Positions 35,623-45,162 are shown, counted from the stretch's first letter. The stretch is 64,000 nt of DNA from an uncultured Lachnospiraceae bacterium (GCA_910583835.1 CAJTYM010000021.1:1-64000); one strand, 5' to 3'. Translations and numbers: made by a program. Notes: generated by a model from the letters alone, not told the origin.

Positions 35623-35814
35623 ATGCCCAATATTCTTGAAGTAGCTAAGGATACAATAGAACAATTTCAGAAAGAACAGAGGCATATGTTGATAGCAAAA
35701 GAAGAAAATGCAACAAGGACATATGAGAGTTTAAAGGATGACTATTTATCTTTAAAAGTAATACTCAACATAGCGGGTGTCAATCTTACCTATATTGACA
35801 AAATCAAAGAATAA
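35623..35814 (+). CDS. Small hypothetical protein
   Basis: This is a 63-residue charged, probably helical protein (MPNILEVAKDTIEQFQKEQRH start, YIDKIKE end) that I do not recognise. AAGGTAGG precedes the ATG, and a terminator hairpin follows within 25 bases, so it is likely a real monocistronic gene. It lies between the toxin module and a sigma-factor operon. There is no membrane segment or obvious motif. Confidence 0.6.
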   Translation: MPNILEVAKDTIEQFQKEQRHMLIAKEENATRTYESLKDDYLSLKVILNIAGVNLTYIDKIKE

Positions 35815-35838
35815 CAATTAAATAAACCTAAATACCAG

Positions 35839-35883
35839 AGGTGTAAAGGCTTTATTGAATTACAGGGCTTTGCACCTTTTTTC
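35839..35883 (+). terminator. Terminator after the small hypothetical gene
   Basis: AGGTGTAAAG (35839-35848) pairs with CTTTGCACCT (35868-35877) and is followed by a run of T. Confidence 0.75.
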
Positions 35884-35943
35884 TCTTACAGGAAAGACCT
35901 TGTCACGCTAAAGCGTGAAAGTATCTTTCCTGTAAGAGAAAAA
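35878..35943. repeat. 20-bp perfect inverted repeat with nested hairpin
   Basis: TTTTTCTCTTACAGGAAAGA (35878-35897) is exactly complementary to 35924-35943, and the 26 bases between contain a second stem, TCACGC/GCGTGA (35903-35918). It lies 34 bases before the sigma-factor ATG and abuts the preceding terminator. It may be a miniature palindromic element or a leader structure. Confidence 0.85.
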
Positions 35944-35976
35944 TAATTATGCGCACTCGTGCGAGAGGAGAGAAAA

Positions 35977-36519
35977 ATGATATATTTCATGTTATTGGAG
36001 ACGGAAGAGGATAGGAAAAAGTTTCGGGAAATCTATGAAAATAACTATCTGAAAATGTACCATGTTGCCCGGTCTATGGGGCAGAATCAGGCGGACGCAG
36101 AAAATGCGGTGCATGATTCCTTTCTTTCCCTAGCGGAAAAATTCACAAAGTATTCACATTTATCGTGTAGTGAAATGACAGGTTTGTGCGTTTCTATAGT
36201 GAAGAACAAAGTTCTGGACAGTATTCGCCGCTTCAATCATTATAGCGAAGCGGAATTGGAGGATATCATCTTATACGATGAAACGCCGGAACATGATGCT
36301 CCGCATATGGCGGAGCGGCAGGAGAGGGCAGCATTTGTCCACAAGGCAATGAGCGGGATATCGGAAATCCTGCGGGAAACGCTGACGCTGAAATATTATT
36401 ATCAACTGAGCAACAAAGAAATTGCCAGGATACAAGGTGTGCCGGTAAAGACGGTAGAGATGCGCTTGTTCCGGGGTAAGAGGAAGTTCAAGGAGGTATG
36501 GGATGAAGCGAATGGATGA
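35977..36519 (+). CDS. Sigma-70 family (ECF-like) RNA polymerase sigma factor, copy 3
   Basis: This 180-residue protein has region 2 (YHVARSMGQNQADAENAVHDSFLSLAEKF) and region 4 (LKYYYQLSNKEIARIQGVPVKTVEMRLFRGKRKFKEV). The ATG at 35977 follows GAGAGGAGA; an upstream in-frame GTG at 35959 lacks a site. It overlaps the next gene, a membrane protein of the kind that often pairs with such sigma factors, by 17 bases. It is divergent from the pair at 20215-21328. Confidence 0.88.
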   Translation: MIYFMLLETEEDRKKFREIYENNYLKMYHVARSMGQNQADAENAVHDSFLSLAEKFTKYSHLSCSEMTGLCVSIVKNKVLDSIRRFNHYSEAELEDIILYDETPEHDAPHMAERQERAAFVHKAMSGISEILRETLTLKYYYQLSNKEIARIQGVPVKTVEMRLFRGKRKFKEVWDEANG

Positions 36520-37195
36520 AAAATGGCAGGAAAACCAGGCAATGAAAGACATGGTCTCCTTGGTGCATGAATACGAACTGTCCCTCATCCCGGATAATAA
36601 TGAGCTGCGGGGGCGCTATCAGCTTTCGGAATCATTCTACGAGAAGATGGAGCAGATGATTGAGGAGCAGGAGAAGAAAGCACGCAGGAAGAAAGTAAGG
36701 CGGTTTGTGGCAGCAGCGGCAGCAGTTGTCCTGGTACTTTTGGGCGTGACCAATCCTCAGACAATATCAAAAGCGGCGCAATGGCTGATTCGGTGGTATC
36801 ATGACCATACCTCGTTTCAGTTTGTGGAGGATGCCGGGAATATAGAAGTACCCAGATATGAATTGGGCTATGTGCCGGAAGGGTATAGGCTGGAGTTGGA
36901 TGATTACTCATCACCCGGCGGATATATTCTGTACTACAATGATGAAGGTCAATATTTAGATTTTAGTTATGGTGCGATTGATGATGGATTAGAAGTAGAC
37001 AATGAAAATAAAGATTTTCTGACAGTTACAGGCAGCAGAGGAGAAATTATTTATTATCTGCGAGCAAGGAATCCTGAGGATGAAAGTTATATGGTTTGGA
37101 TTAGTGAGGATGGCAGATTAAAATTTGATATTATGGGGAGTTTCTCACAGGAAGAATTGCTGAAAATCCAAAAGGAGATTCATCTTGTAGAATGA
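36503..37195 (+). CDS. DUF4367-type membrane protein, probable anti-sigma partner
   Basis: This 230-residue protein has an N-terminal cytoplasmic helical region (about 1-68, KKARRKKVRR at its end), a single membrane helix (FVAAAAAVVLVLLGV) and an extracytoplasmic domain of DUF4367 type (YELGYVPEGYRLE, ITGSRGE-like repeats). AAGGAGGT lies inside the end of the sigma gene, and the two genes overlap by 17 bases. In Clostridia this arrangement usually means sigma factor plus membrane-bound regulator, so an anti-sigma role is likely but inferred. Confidence 0.8.
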   Translation: MKRMDEKWQENQAMKDMVSLVHEYELSLIPDNNELRGRYQLSESFYEKMEQMIEEQEKKARRKKVRRFVAAAAAVVLVLLGVTNPQTISKAAQWLIRWYHDHTSFQFVEDAGNIEVPRYELGYVPEGYRLELDDYSSPGGYILYYNDEGQYLDFSYGAIDDGLEVDNENKDFLTVTGSRGEIIYYLRARNPEDESYMVWISEDGRLKFDIMGSFSQEELLKIQKEIHLVE

Positions 37196-37345
37196 AAAGC
37201 CTGCAAAAAACTTTGAAAAAAATTGTAAAATAATGTAGTGTTTTTTGCCTTTCATACGTTTATTAAGTAGAAGCTTAGGAAAGCGCTGAATTAATCGGCG
37301 ATTTATTAGATAAGCTTTGAGAAAACTGGGAAGGAGGGGAGTCTA

Positions 37346-37801
37346 ATGATAAGGAAGAATTTGCAGAGAAAGGTCGTAGGCGTACTATTGGCAGGGGCAA
37401 TGCTGCTTTGCGTACAGCCCAATCTGGCATATGCAGAAGAAAGTGTGGGATATGTGGGAGAAGTGAAAATGCAGACGGAGAGTGTTTCTCCGATGTATGT
37501 GCAGAGCAACAGATGTCGGACATATTTAAACTTTAGTGGCAGAACGGTAAATTGTAAGGTTGTGATAAAGGGAAAAAATGGAACAACCAAAATTTCTGGC
37601 TTATTAAAGTTGTATGACAACACGGCGTGCAGACAGGTGGCTAGCTGGGCGGTATCGGAATCAAAGTCTTATTATAGTGGAGCAAAGACTGCGACAGTGA
37701 AAAAAGGGCACAGCTATAAGCTTTCTTTTTCCGGCAAGGTGTATGGGAAGAATAATAAATCTGGCGAGGCCATATCGTCATCAACCAGTGGGAAGAATTA
37801 A
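37346..37801 (+). CDS. Small secreted protein of unknown function
   Basis: This 151-residue exported protein has a clear signal peptide (RKVVGVLLAGAMLL core, AYAE cleavage). The mature part has beta-rich repeats with NGTTKISGLLKLYD and KTATVKKGHSYKLSFSGKVYG, a pattern seen in other short Lachnospiraceae exoproteins. AAGGAGGGGAG precedes the ATG. It lies 150 bases after the sigma/anti-sigma pair and might be one of its targets; the intervening TTGAAA...TAGTGT could be a promoter. Function unknown. Confidence 0.7.
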   Translation: MIRKNLQRKVVGVLLAGAMLLCVQPNLAYAEESVGYVGEVKMQTESVSPMYVQSNRCRTYLNFSGRTVNCKVVIKGKNGTTKISGLLKLYDNTACRQVASWAVSESKSYYSGAKTATVKKGHSYKLSFSGKVYGKNNKSGEAISSSTSGKN

Positions 37802-37906
37802 GGAAAGAAGTGTATTGCATGTGAGGAATTGTTGTATTAATAGCAGTGTCATAAACGAAAGCATCAATATAAAAATTTTCTATATTTGACACGGCAGAGT
37901 TTAAAA

Positions 37907-37953
37907 ATTAATGGGAAAAATTTCTAAAAATAATTAGGGTTTTTCCCATTAAT
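37907..37953 (+). terminator. Terminator after the small secreted protein gene
   Basis: The perfect 14-bp stem ATTAATGGGAAAAA (37907-37920) / TTTTTCCCATTAAT (37940-37953) is followed by GTTTTTATT. The remaining 37954-38218 is very AT-rich, with no gene or convincing promoter visible. Confidence 0.85.
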
Positions 37954-38218
37954 GTTTTTATTAAGCAGGTAATGTACTTCATTGAATAATCTTATGATGA
38001 TTTGAAAAGGGTGTAAATTATCTACTGCTAAAAAGGAGAAGAAAAATATTTAATTCGGAAAGTGTTACAGAAGAAAAATTTTTGACTATAAATTATTTTT
38101 TCATGCAAGTTGGACAAGTAGTCAATCTAGTGAGTCCGTATCAATATTGAACAATAGGAAAAATCAGAGTAATACTATAAAATGGACAGATAATATGAAG
38201 TTTAAATTGGAGGTAAAA

Positions 38219-41200
38219 ATGTTTTGTAAAAAATTAAGGAAGAAAATATATGCAGTAATATTAGTTGTGACAGTTTTAATATCGGCGGTATATAGGGAGG
38301 AACTTTTTGCCAAAGGCAATGATGCAGAAATTAATGATTTACCAAGATGTATACAGGCTCAAATGTTGGAGGTTGAGGTACAAGGGCATGGGCTTAAGGG
38401 TAAGCATAAATTTCCAAATGCTGAGATAGCAGATTATAAAGATGGGATATTGTCAACATTAGATGGTGAAGCGAAAATTCTTGAGGAAGAGGCTTTTGCA
38501 GGCGATGTCTATAAAAATGATTCTAGCTTTTATAGCAATCAGGTCATAGTATCTGCAAGGGAATGTTCTCTATCGGGCAGTATTGTAGCAGAAAACGATA
38601 TTCAGATTACGGCCGATAACATAACTGCAATAGATGAAGAAAGTTGTGTCATATATAGCAAAAGTGGAAATATTACCATGGAGGCGGATGCTATTCAAGT
38701 TTCAGGTATTCTATATGCGCCAGAGTCTTCAATTACATTGAAGGGTAAAGATGTACACGTAAATGGTGCAATTGTTGCTAAAAATATAACAGTTGTAGCT
38801 GATGTTTTTGAATTGGACGGATATCCTGACAGTGATTTGCAGAAATTGGAATGGATTAAAATACCAGATATTAATAGTAATTTCACCACAGTTGATACAG
38901 AAAATAGAAAACTTATTTTTCACTTAGAAAATAATGAAAAAACAGATATTTATGCCAGACAAGAAGGAAACTTACAGTTTGAATTTTTGGAAACGGTAAC
39001 GGAGGACAAATATGAGGTAAGTTTTGAAAATATCCAAGGAGTGAAAGAATATCGTACAGTAGCACAAAGGTTTGGTGAATCTTTGCCGTCAGTTCTTTTT
39101 ACCTATGCTTCTAATGGTGAAGATTTAGAGGAAACAGAACTAGATACAGATGGAGATGGAATTGCAGATGGATATGAAATATGGGATTTAGGAACAGATT
39201 TTCTTTGTGCAGATACGGACGGAGATGGATTTTCTGATGGCTATGAGGTATTTATTTTACATTCAAATCCTCTTGAAGTTACAGAAAGTATTGACAGTGA
39301 TGGAGATGGATTATCTGATAAAGAAGAAATGCAAATGGGGACAAATCCCCATCTTTGTGATACAGACTTTGATGGTATAATGGATTCTATAGATTCAGAA
39401 CCATTACTTACAGACGTTGCCAGTGGGCAAGAAGTGAATTATGAGGTTGAGGTAAAAACAGGAGTTTTTGATGTATGTAGTCGTTATTATGATGAGAATG
39501 GAGTGGTATTTGAGAGTATTTATAATTATGTGAATGGAACGCTTGCATATGTAAATGCTGAGGGAAGTGAAACCAAATATTTTTATAATGCCCAAGGATA
39601 TGAGATAGCAAGTATTCAGCCCATAGAAGGAGAGTACATTGTAAATACTCATACATATGATGAATCTGGGAATGTAATTCGTAAAACATATAATGGGATG
39701 AAATACGATTATGCATATGACGAAGCTGGAAATGTGCTGGAATCCAGCCTAGGGGAACGTACACTGCTGGAAAATTCTTATCAAGATGATCAAATTGCAG
39801 AAATGATTTATGGCAATGGGGATATTCAGAAACAAGAGTATGATGATGAAGGAAACCTTATCAGGACTTTTATCAATGGGGAAATTGTATATGAATGGGA
39901 ATATGAGGAAGGATATCCTATATCTTATAAAGACTATATAAGTGATAAGAGTTACAGATATGAATATGATAGTCAGGGGTATCTGGTTAAAACAATTTGT
40001 TCAGATGGATTTACAGTTGAATATTTGAATAATGGGGAGTATGCAAAGGTTCTTTATAGTTATGAAGGAGAATCTATCAGTAAAACGGTAGATATTGTAG
40101 AAGAAGGTGAAGATTCCATGAAAGTGGAATTATCCTGCGGAAACGATACCTATGTAACTATGGTGGAAGAAGATAATTTAACAACACATTTTGTTACGGA
40201 TGAAGGTGATGTTGTTGCAAAAAATGAGAAAGAAATTGTAGATGGGGAGATTGTTGTAGCAGAGTCAATTCAAGATGAAAAAATTGAATATGAATATGAT
40301 GAATTAGGCAATATCACGAAAATAAAAAAAGATGGAGTTGTAGCAGAGACTTACGAATATGACAGCTTAGGACAGCTTGTCAGGGAGGATTCTCTGGAAA
40401 AGGGAACTACAACCATAAATGAATATGATTTAGACGGCAATGTTATTAGTTCAACCAAGTTTGGTCTGGATATGGAAGCCGGGACAGAGGAATTTGTAGG
40501 AGGAGAAAGAACAGAGTATGCTTATGAGGATGACAGTTGGCGAGATTTACTAACATCATATAATGGAAACGACATCCTCTATGATGAAATTGGAAATCCC
40601 ATAAAATATTATAATGGTATGGAATTCAAATGGATAGGGAGGCAGCTTGTCAGCGTACAGAGAGATGGAAAGTTAATTGACTACTCATACGATTCTGAAG
40701 GATTGCGGATTGGTAAAACCGTGGATGGAAAACATACAGATTATTTTTGGGAAAATGGGAATTTGATAGGAGAGCACAGAGCAGATGGTACTGTTTGGTA
40801 TATATATGATGCTTGTAATGTAGTAGTTGGTTTTCAATATAATGGAGAATCTTATTATTTCAACAAGAACCAGCAAGGGGATGTACTTTCTATTTTAGAC
40901 AAAAATGGTACTGTTTTGGTGGAGTATACATATGATGTCTGGGGAAACATTATTGAAATTTCTGGCAATCAAACATTAGGAGAAATGAATCCTATAAGAT
41001 ATCGAGGGTATTATCAAGATACGGAAACAGGTTTTTATTATCTTCAGAGCAGATATTATGATGCACTGACGGGAAGATTTTTAAATGCAGACAATATTTT
41101 AGATTGTGAGGCAGGTCATGCTGAGGGAAATTTATTTTCATATGTGGGTAATAACAGTGTGATGCGGATAGATCCAAGCGGTCATGAATCCATTACTGTA

Positions 41201-41704
41201 AATATTCTTACCGTAGTTGTTGTTTTAGTATTGGTGTATTATTTGTCCCATACTTTCCTCAAGACTATGTATAAGAATGTTAATAAAATAGTAAATGCTA
41301 TGATTGAGGGACTTCAAACCATAAGTCCTGGAATGTCCAGTTATAAGAAAAGGGCGAAAAGCATATTCCGTGCGGTTGAGAGAAGCTTTTCAAAAGCAAA
41401 AAAGAAATATAATACAAAAGAACTTCATCATATTGTTGCTAAGGGTGATTATAGGGCAAATGATACGAGAATAGCATTGGCCGAGGTTGGAATAGGTATA
41501 GATGGAGTGTTAAATACGATATGGTTAAAAAAGGGATTTCATAAGAGAATACACAGGAAAGCGTATTATGCATTAGTGAATGAGATTATTCTTAGATGTA
41601 AATCTATGTCAAAAACGAATGAACAGCAAAGGAGAAGGATTGTTAGAGCATTAAGGGTAATCAAAGAGACTTTAGCAGCAGGAGACAGAATGGCTCCGTT
41701 TTAA
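38219..41704 (+). CDS. RHS/YD-repeat polymorphic toxin with C-terminal AHH-type nuclease
   Basis: This is a 1161-residue exported protein. It has a signal anchor (KKIYAVILVVTVLISAV), then a beta-rich region with SGILYAPESSITLKG-like repeats to about residue 230, and calcium-binding thrombospondin-type loops (DTDGDGIADGYE, DTDGDGFSDGYE, DSDGDGLSDKEE) near 307-410. YD repeats span about 425-900, followed by the RHS core RYRGYYQDTETGFYYLQSRYYDALTGRFLNAD near 926-955. After the core come a hydrophobic segment (ILTVVVVLVLVYYLSHTFL) and a basic nuclease domain with ELHHIVAKG (His1070/His1071) and the later LNTIWLKKGFHKRIHRKAYY, matching the AHH/HNH endonuclease family. GGAGG at 38209-38213 fixes the ATG at 38219. 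Base composition is clearly more AT-rich than neighbouring housekeeping genes. Confidence 0.88.
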   Translation: MFCKKLRKKIYAVILVVTVLISAVYREELFAKGNDAEINDLPRCIQAQMLEVEVQGHGLKGKHKFPNAEIADYKDGILSTLDGEAKILEEEAFAGDVYKNDSSFYSNQVIVSARECSLSGSIVAENDIQITADNITAIDEESCVIYSKSGNITMEADAIQVSGILYAPESSITLKGKDVHVNGAIVAKNITVVADVFELDGYPDSDLQKLEWIKIPDINSNFTTVDTENRKLIFHLENNEKTDIYARQEGNLQFEFLETVTEDKYEVSFENIQGVKEYRTVAQRFGESLPSVLFTYASNGEDLEETELDTDGDGIADGYEIWDLGTDFLCADTDGDGFSDGYEVFILHSNPLEVTESIDSDGDGLSDKEEMQMGTNPHLCDTDFDGIMDSIDSEPLLTDVASGQEVNYEVEVKTGVFDVCSRYYDENGVVFESIYNYVNGTLAYVNAEGSETKYFYNAQGYEIASIQPIEGEYIVNTHTYDESGNVIRKTYNGMKYDYAYDEAGNVLESSLGERTLLENSYQDDQIAEMIYGNGDIQKQEYDDEGNLIRTFINGEIVYEWEYEEGYPISYKDYISDKSYRYEYDSQGYLVKTICSDGFTVEYLNNGEYAKVLYSYEGESISKTVDIVEEGEDSMKVELSCGNDTYVTMVEEDNLTTHFVTDEGDVVAKNEKEIVDGEIVVAESIQDEKIEYEYDELGNITKIKKDGVVAETYEYDSLGQLVREDSLEKGTTTINEYDLDGNVISSTKFGLDMEAGTEEFVGGERTEYAYEDDSWRDLLTSYNGNDILYDEIGNPIKYYNGMEFKWIGRQLVSVQRDGKLIDYSYDSEGLRIGKTVDGKHTDYFWENGNLIGEHRADGTVWYIYDACNVVVGFQYNGESYYFNKNQQGDVLSILDKNGTVLVEYTYDVWGNIIEISGNQTLGEMNPIRYRGYYQDTETGFYYLQSRYYDALTGRFLNADNILDCEAGHAEGNLFSYVGNNSVMRIDPSGHESITVNILTVVVVLVLVYYLSHTFLKTMYKNVNKIVNAMIEGLQTISPGMSSYKKRAKSIFRAVERSFSKAKKKYNTKELHHIVAKGDYRANDTRIALAEVGIGIDGVLNTIWLKKGFHKRIHRKAYYALVNEIILRCKSMSKTNEQQRRRIVRALRVIKETLAAGDRMAPF

Positions 41705-41760
41705 AACAAAATTTATTTTTTTCTGATGTGAAGAATAAATCTGAAAGGATTAATACGAAA

Positions 41761-42540
41761 ATGGAAATGATTTCAAAAGAAGAGGTTGCGTTATATAAAA
41801 AAAGTGATTCCTACCAGAGACTCAGGCGGCTTAGGAATGAGGGGATGGAGTCGCTGCAAGGTTATTATGAGAAATATAAAGATAAAGCGGCGTATTTTAA
41901 AGAAGAGACAGAGGGGAAGATTGTGCGTGAAAGGTATAGCAAAGGCGGCATGGAACTGCCGAGGGGTATTCTGACGGAATGCCATTTAGAAAAACTCCTC
42001 ATCGGAAATATATCTCGTGGAAGGTTTGTAAAAAAACGCACAAACCCTGGTTTTGTGTATGGTTATGATGAAAAGGGGAGTTTAGTTGCATGTGATCGTT
42101 TAGAGGGAACGATAGAAGGCAGGGAGCATATTTTTTGGGAGGCTCCCTCCATACAGGTAGGGTTGAGTTATAATCTATTGGGACTGGAGGAAATCATGGA
42201 AGTAAAATATAACGAGGCGGGAAAGATAGAACGTTATGTGTATGGCAGTGTGTTTGAGGGAAAGGTTGACAATGTCAGATTAGAGCAATATGCATATGAG
42301 GGAAATCAAGCGAATGCCACGTTGCTGGAAGGGGGAGTATGCCATTGGCCGAAACATGAAAATAAAGATTATCATGATTTGTTAAGGGATTTGGTGGGGG
42401 ATTATACGGATAATGTTACAGGGATGCACGTTATTCTTTATATGGATGAAGAAAACAGGGTAACAGACTATGCATGGTGCGATGACCAGAGACCGAATGA
42501 GGTTTTGAAAGGTGTGCCTAAGTATAAACTGGTATTATAA
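41761..42540 (+). CDS. Probable immunity protein for the RHS-AHH toxin
   Basis: I do not recognise a named family. The 259-residue product is soluble, without signal peptide or membrane helix, rich in Glu, Lys and Tyr, with a YDEKGSLVACDR stretch reminiscent of a single YD-type beta-hairpin and a C-terminal DYTDNVTGMHVILYMDEENRVTDYAWC segment. It starts 57 bases after the toxin stop; the ATG at 41761 has AAAGGA at 41744-41749. Cytoplasmic location, the position right after the toxin tip and the similar AT-rich composition fit an immunity protein. The assignment is by context only. Confidence 0.6.
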   Translation: MEMISKEEVALYKKSDSYQRLRRLRNEGMESLQGYYEKYKDKAAYFKEETEGKIVRERYSKGGMELPRGILTECHLEKLLIGNISRGRFVKKRTNPGFVYGYDEKGSLVACDRLEGTIEGREHIFWEAPSIQVGLSYNLLGLEEIMEVKYNEAGKIERYVYGSVFEGKVDNVRLEQYAYEGNQANATLLEGGVCHWPKHENKDYHDLLRDLVGDYTDNVTGMHVILYMDEENRVTDYAWCDDQRPNEVLKGVPKYKLVL

Positions 42541-42657
42541 TTCAGCCTAAGCTGTTTCTGTTTTCCGAACGGATGGAATTTTGTCTTGAAGTTATATCCA
42601 TCCCTTGAAACATGCAGTTAATTGATATATGATTATTTAGAGGAGGATAGAAGAACA

Positions 42658-42820
42658 ATGAAAAAGAGACTATGCAGTATGATTTGTTTATGCAGCCTTG
42701 TTTCAGTTATGCTTTGTGCATGTGGAAAACAGCAGATGTGGTGTAATGGATGGAGAAATAATATATATGAATGGTAAATGGATGATTTTTGCAACGAAAG
42801 AAGCAAGGAATGAAATATAA
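42658..42820 (+). pseudogene. Truncated, frameshifted lipoprotein gene
   Basis: AGGAGGATAG leads to an ATG at 42658 encoding a lipoprotein signal peptide, with cysteine lipobox VMLCAC near residue 21. The frame stops after 39 codons. In another frame the adjacent DNA reads VMDGEIIYMNGKWMIFATKEARNE, which looks like the end of a small exported protein. Most of the gene is therefore missing and out of frame. The surrounding 42541-42657 and 42821-42879 hold nothing else recognisable. Confidence 0.6.
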
Positions 42821-42879
42821 TCCGATTTCCATTAGGTTAATTATCCTTCAAAACAAAAGATAGCAGGTGATTGAGAATC

Positions 42880-43719
42880 ATGTTTTTAAAATTCGTATTT
42901 ACACAAGTAGCAAATATGCTGAAAAAGAAAGAGGCAATGTTCGCATTTCTGATATTGTTCGCAATGGTAATCTATACATTTATCAGCAACGTCCTGGAGT
43001 TTCAGGGGATGGATGTTGCCGAAATGTACCATCCGATGAAATTAATGTTGGTAAGTTACAATCGAGTAGCAAATGATGCGGACATGACAGCGTTGTTCAT
43101 ACAGCTCTATCCGTTCCTCATTGTGCTTCCGGCTGGTTTTGGCTTATCAAAGGAATACCAGCTTGGCGAACACGTATACCTGAGCGCAAGGCTGGGGAAC
43201 CGGACATATAAATTAAGTAAAATTTTGGCTTCGTTTCTGGCAACGGCCATTGTCTTTACCGTGCCGTTTCTCATGGAGTTCCTGCTAAACTGCGTGTCAT
43301 TTCCCTTAGACGCTGCCGGAGACTTGTCAAATTGGCCTGTATATGATGAGCAATATCTGGAAGGGGTAGGAAATTATTTTATGGGCGGTCTGTATGAGGC
43401 AAATCCATACATATATGCGCTCGTCGGTATCCTGTTGTTTGGGCTGGCGTCGGGTCTGTTAGGGGCAGCCACGGTGGTAATCTCATCCTTGATCAGGGTA
43501 AAGTACAATATATTCTTATTCCTTCCGTCATTAATTTTATTAAATCTGCCGCTCATGCTTCCAGCGGATAATCTGCCGTTCAGCGTTCAGTGGTATGATT
43601 ATCTGCTGCTGTTTGATGAGGAGGCAAAAAGCGGAATATTTTTTGCCATTGCCGCGGCGATTTTGCTGGTGTTTGTGGCGGTGGGCTCCGTTGTCAGCAG
43701 CAGGAAGGATTGCCTATGA
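42880..43719 (+). CDS. ABC transporter permease subunit (first)
   Basis: This 279-residue integral membrane protein has about six hydrophobic helices, starting FVFTQVANMLKKKEAMFAF and including long extracytoplasmic loops. It is a permease of ABC-2 type by topology and position; no specific substrate family is recognised. The ATG at 42880 has AGCAGGTGA upstream; a TTG at 42871 is the alternative. Its stop overlaps the next start by four bases (ATGA), so the operon is tightly coupled. Confidence 0.75.
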   Translation: MFLKFVFTQVANMLKKKEAMFAFLILFAMVIYTFISNVLEFQGMDVAEMYHPMKLMLVSYNRVANDADMTALFIQLYPFLIVLPAGFGLSKEYQLGEHVYLSARLGNRTYKLSKILASFLATAIVFTVPFLMEFLLNCVSFPLDAAGDLSNWPVYDEQYLEGVGNYFMGGLYEANPYIYALVGILLFGLASGLLGAATVVISSLIRVKYNIFLFLPSLILLNLPLMLPADNLPFSVQWYDYLLLFDEEAKSGIFFAIAAAILLVFVAVGSVVSSRKDCL

Positions 43720-44513
43720 GAAAATATCAGAATGGTTCCATTTATTTGGCAGCCGTAATTGCGGGCATTTTTTTAAGCGTCTCCTATGTGAACCCATACG
43801 AGGGGAAAATTCTCCTGTCTGAACTTGTCTTACAGCTAAGCGGCTCGCGGGGGGAGTTCGTGTTAAATTATGAAAATGCACTGGAACTGGTGGAGCTTGC
43901 GATGCGGCTGCTGCCTGACGTGATTATGGAAGCATTTTTGGGGATTGCCCTATACCGGCATTTCTGCACGGCGAGCGTGTATGTATTTTCACGCTGCGCA
44001 GACCGCAGGAAATGGTATTGGAAAGAAATGCTGTCTGTGGGGAGGGACGTATTTATTTTCCAGGGAATCATGATGGCAACGGTAATCATTGCGGCAGTAT
44101 TCCGATGCCAGGTACAGATGGATATGCCTGGCGTGTACCTGCTGGCATGCCATTTGACGTTGTATTTCTTGTGGAGCTATTCGATGGTTGTTTTGATTAA
44201 TCTCATTGCCCTCAAATTTGGCAGCAGCCTGTCTTTTTCAACTGTGATGGCAATGCAGAGCATCGGCATCGTCCTGTTGGGAGCGGGGAAAATAGCAATG
44301 AGAATTAATCCCATTGCCCGGCTGGTGCTGGGCTGGCAGAGAAGTTTTGTGCCCAAAGTGGACAGCATACAGACGTCTGCCTTTGAGAATTTTTATATGG
44401 AAGAATCTTTGCTGGTTTTAGCAGTTATAAATATTGTGTTATTGATAATTGGGGCAGCAATCGTCAAAAATCATGATTTGCTGATTTCTGATTCAGAGAT
44501 AGGAGTGGGATAG
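43716..44513 (+). CDS. ABC transporter permease subunit (second)
   Basis: This 266-residue membrane protein has roughly six hydrophobic helices, with FLSVSYVNPYEGKI near the N terminus and LLVLAVINIVLLIIGAAIV near the C terminus. It is probably the partner of the first permease. ATGA overlaps with the upstream gene and the ATPase follows after one base, so the three components are produced together. Substrate unknown. Confidence 0.72.
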   Translation: MRKYQNGSIYLAAVIAGIFLSVSYVNPYEGKILLSELVLQLSGSRGEFVLNYENALELVELAMRLLPDVIMEAFLGIALYRHFCTASVYVFSRCADRRKWYWKEMLSVGRDVFIFQGIMMATVIIAAVFRCQVQMDMPGVYLLACHLTLYFLWSYSMVVLINLIALKFGSSLSFSTVMAMQSIGIVLLGAGKIAMRINPIARLVLGWQRSFVPKVDSIQTSAFENFYMEESLLVLAVINIVLLIIGAAIVKNHDLLISDSEIGVG

Positions 44514-44514
44514 T

Positions 44515-45162
44515 ATGCAGCTGATAGCGGACAGGGCAGGAAAGACGCTGAAAGGAAAAGAGATTTTAAAGGACATTAATTTGAAGCTGGAAGGCGGGAC
44601 GGTCTATGGCTTTGTGGGGAGGAACGGCGCAGGGAAGACAATGCTGCTGCGCGCTCTCTCAGGGCTGATGAAGATAGATGAAGGAACGGTTGCCCTTGAT
44701 GGGAAAATCCTGCATCATGATTTTTCCGTCCTGCCTAGCCTGGGGATTGTCCTGGAGAATGCGGGCCTGTATCCAAACATGACGGGATATGATAATTTAA
44801 AGTACCTCGCGGGCATGAAAAATATAATTGGCAAGGAAGAGATAAAGCTTGCGTTCCGGCGCGTGGGGCTGGATGAAAATGACAAGCGGACGTATGGCAA
44901 ATATTCCCTGGGCATGAAGCAGCGTTTGGCGATTGCACAGGCAATCATGGAGCGCCCGGATGTGATTATGCTGGACGAGCCGACTAACTCCTTGGATGAA
45001 TATGGGGTAGAGGAAATCCGCAGCCTGATTCTCGAGGAGAAAGAGCGTGGGGCAATGATTTTGCTGGCAAGCCATAACAAAGAAGATATCCGCGCGCTTG
45101 TCGATGAATTATACAGAATTGACGGCGGACGAATTGTGGAGCAGGGAGGAGAGGAATTATGA
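44515..45162 (+). CDS. ABC transporter ATP-binding protein
   Basis: This 215-residue nucleotide-binding subunit has Walker A GRNGAGKTM near residue 36, Q-loop region LGIVLENAGLYPNM (Gln replaced by Glu-Asn context), signature YSLGMKQRL, Walker B VIMLDEPTNSLDE and switch His in LASHNKED. It energises the two permeases encoded immediately upstream. Its sequence is close to the decayed ATPase fragment at 5441-5760. The next gene overlaps its stop by four bases. Confidence 0.9.
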   Translation: MQLIADRAGKTLKGKEILKDINLKLEGGTVYGFVGRNGAGKTMLLRALSGLMKIDEGTVALDGKILHHDFSVLPSLGIVLENAGLYPNMTGYDNLKYLAGMKNIIGKEEIKLAFRRVGLDENDKRTYGKYSLGMKQRLAIAQAIMERPDVIMLDEPTNSLDEYGVEEIRSLILEEKERGAMILLASHNKEDIRALVDELYRIDGGRIVEQGGEEL

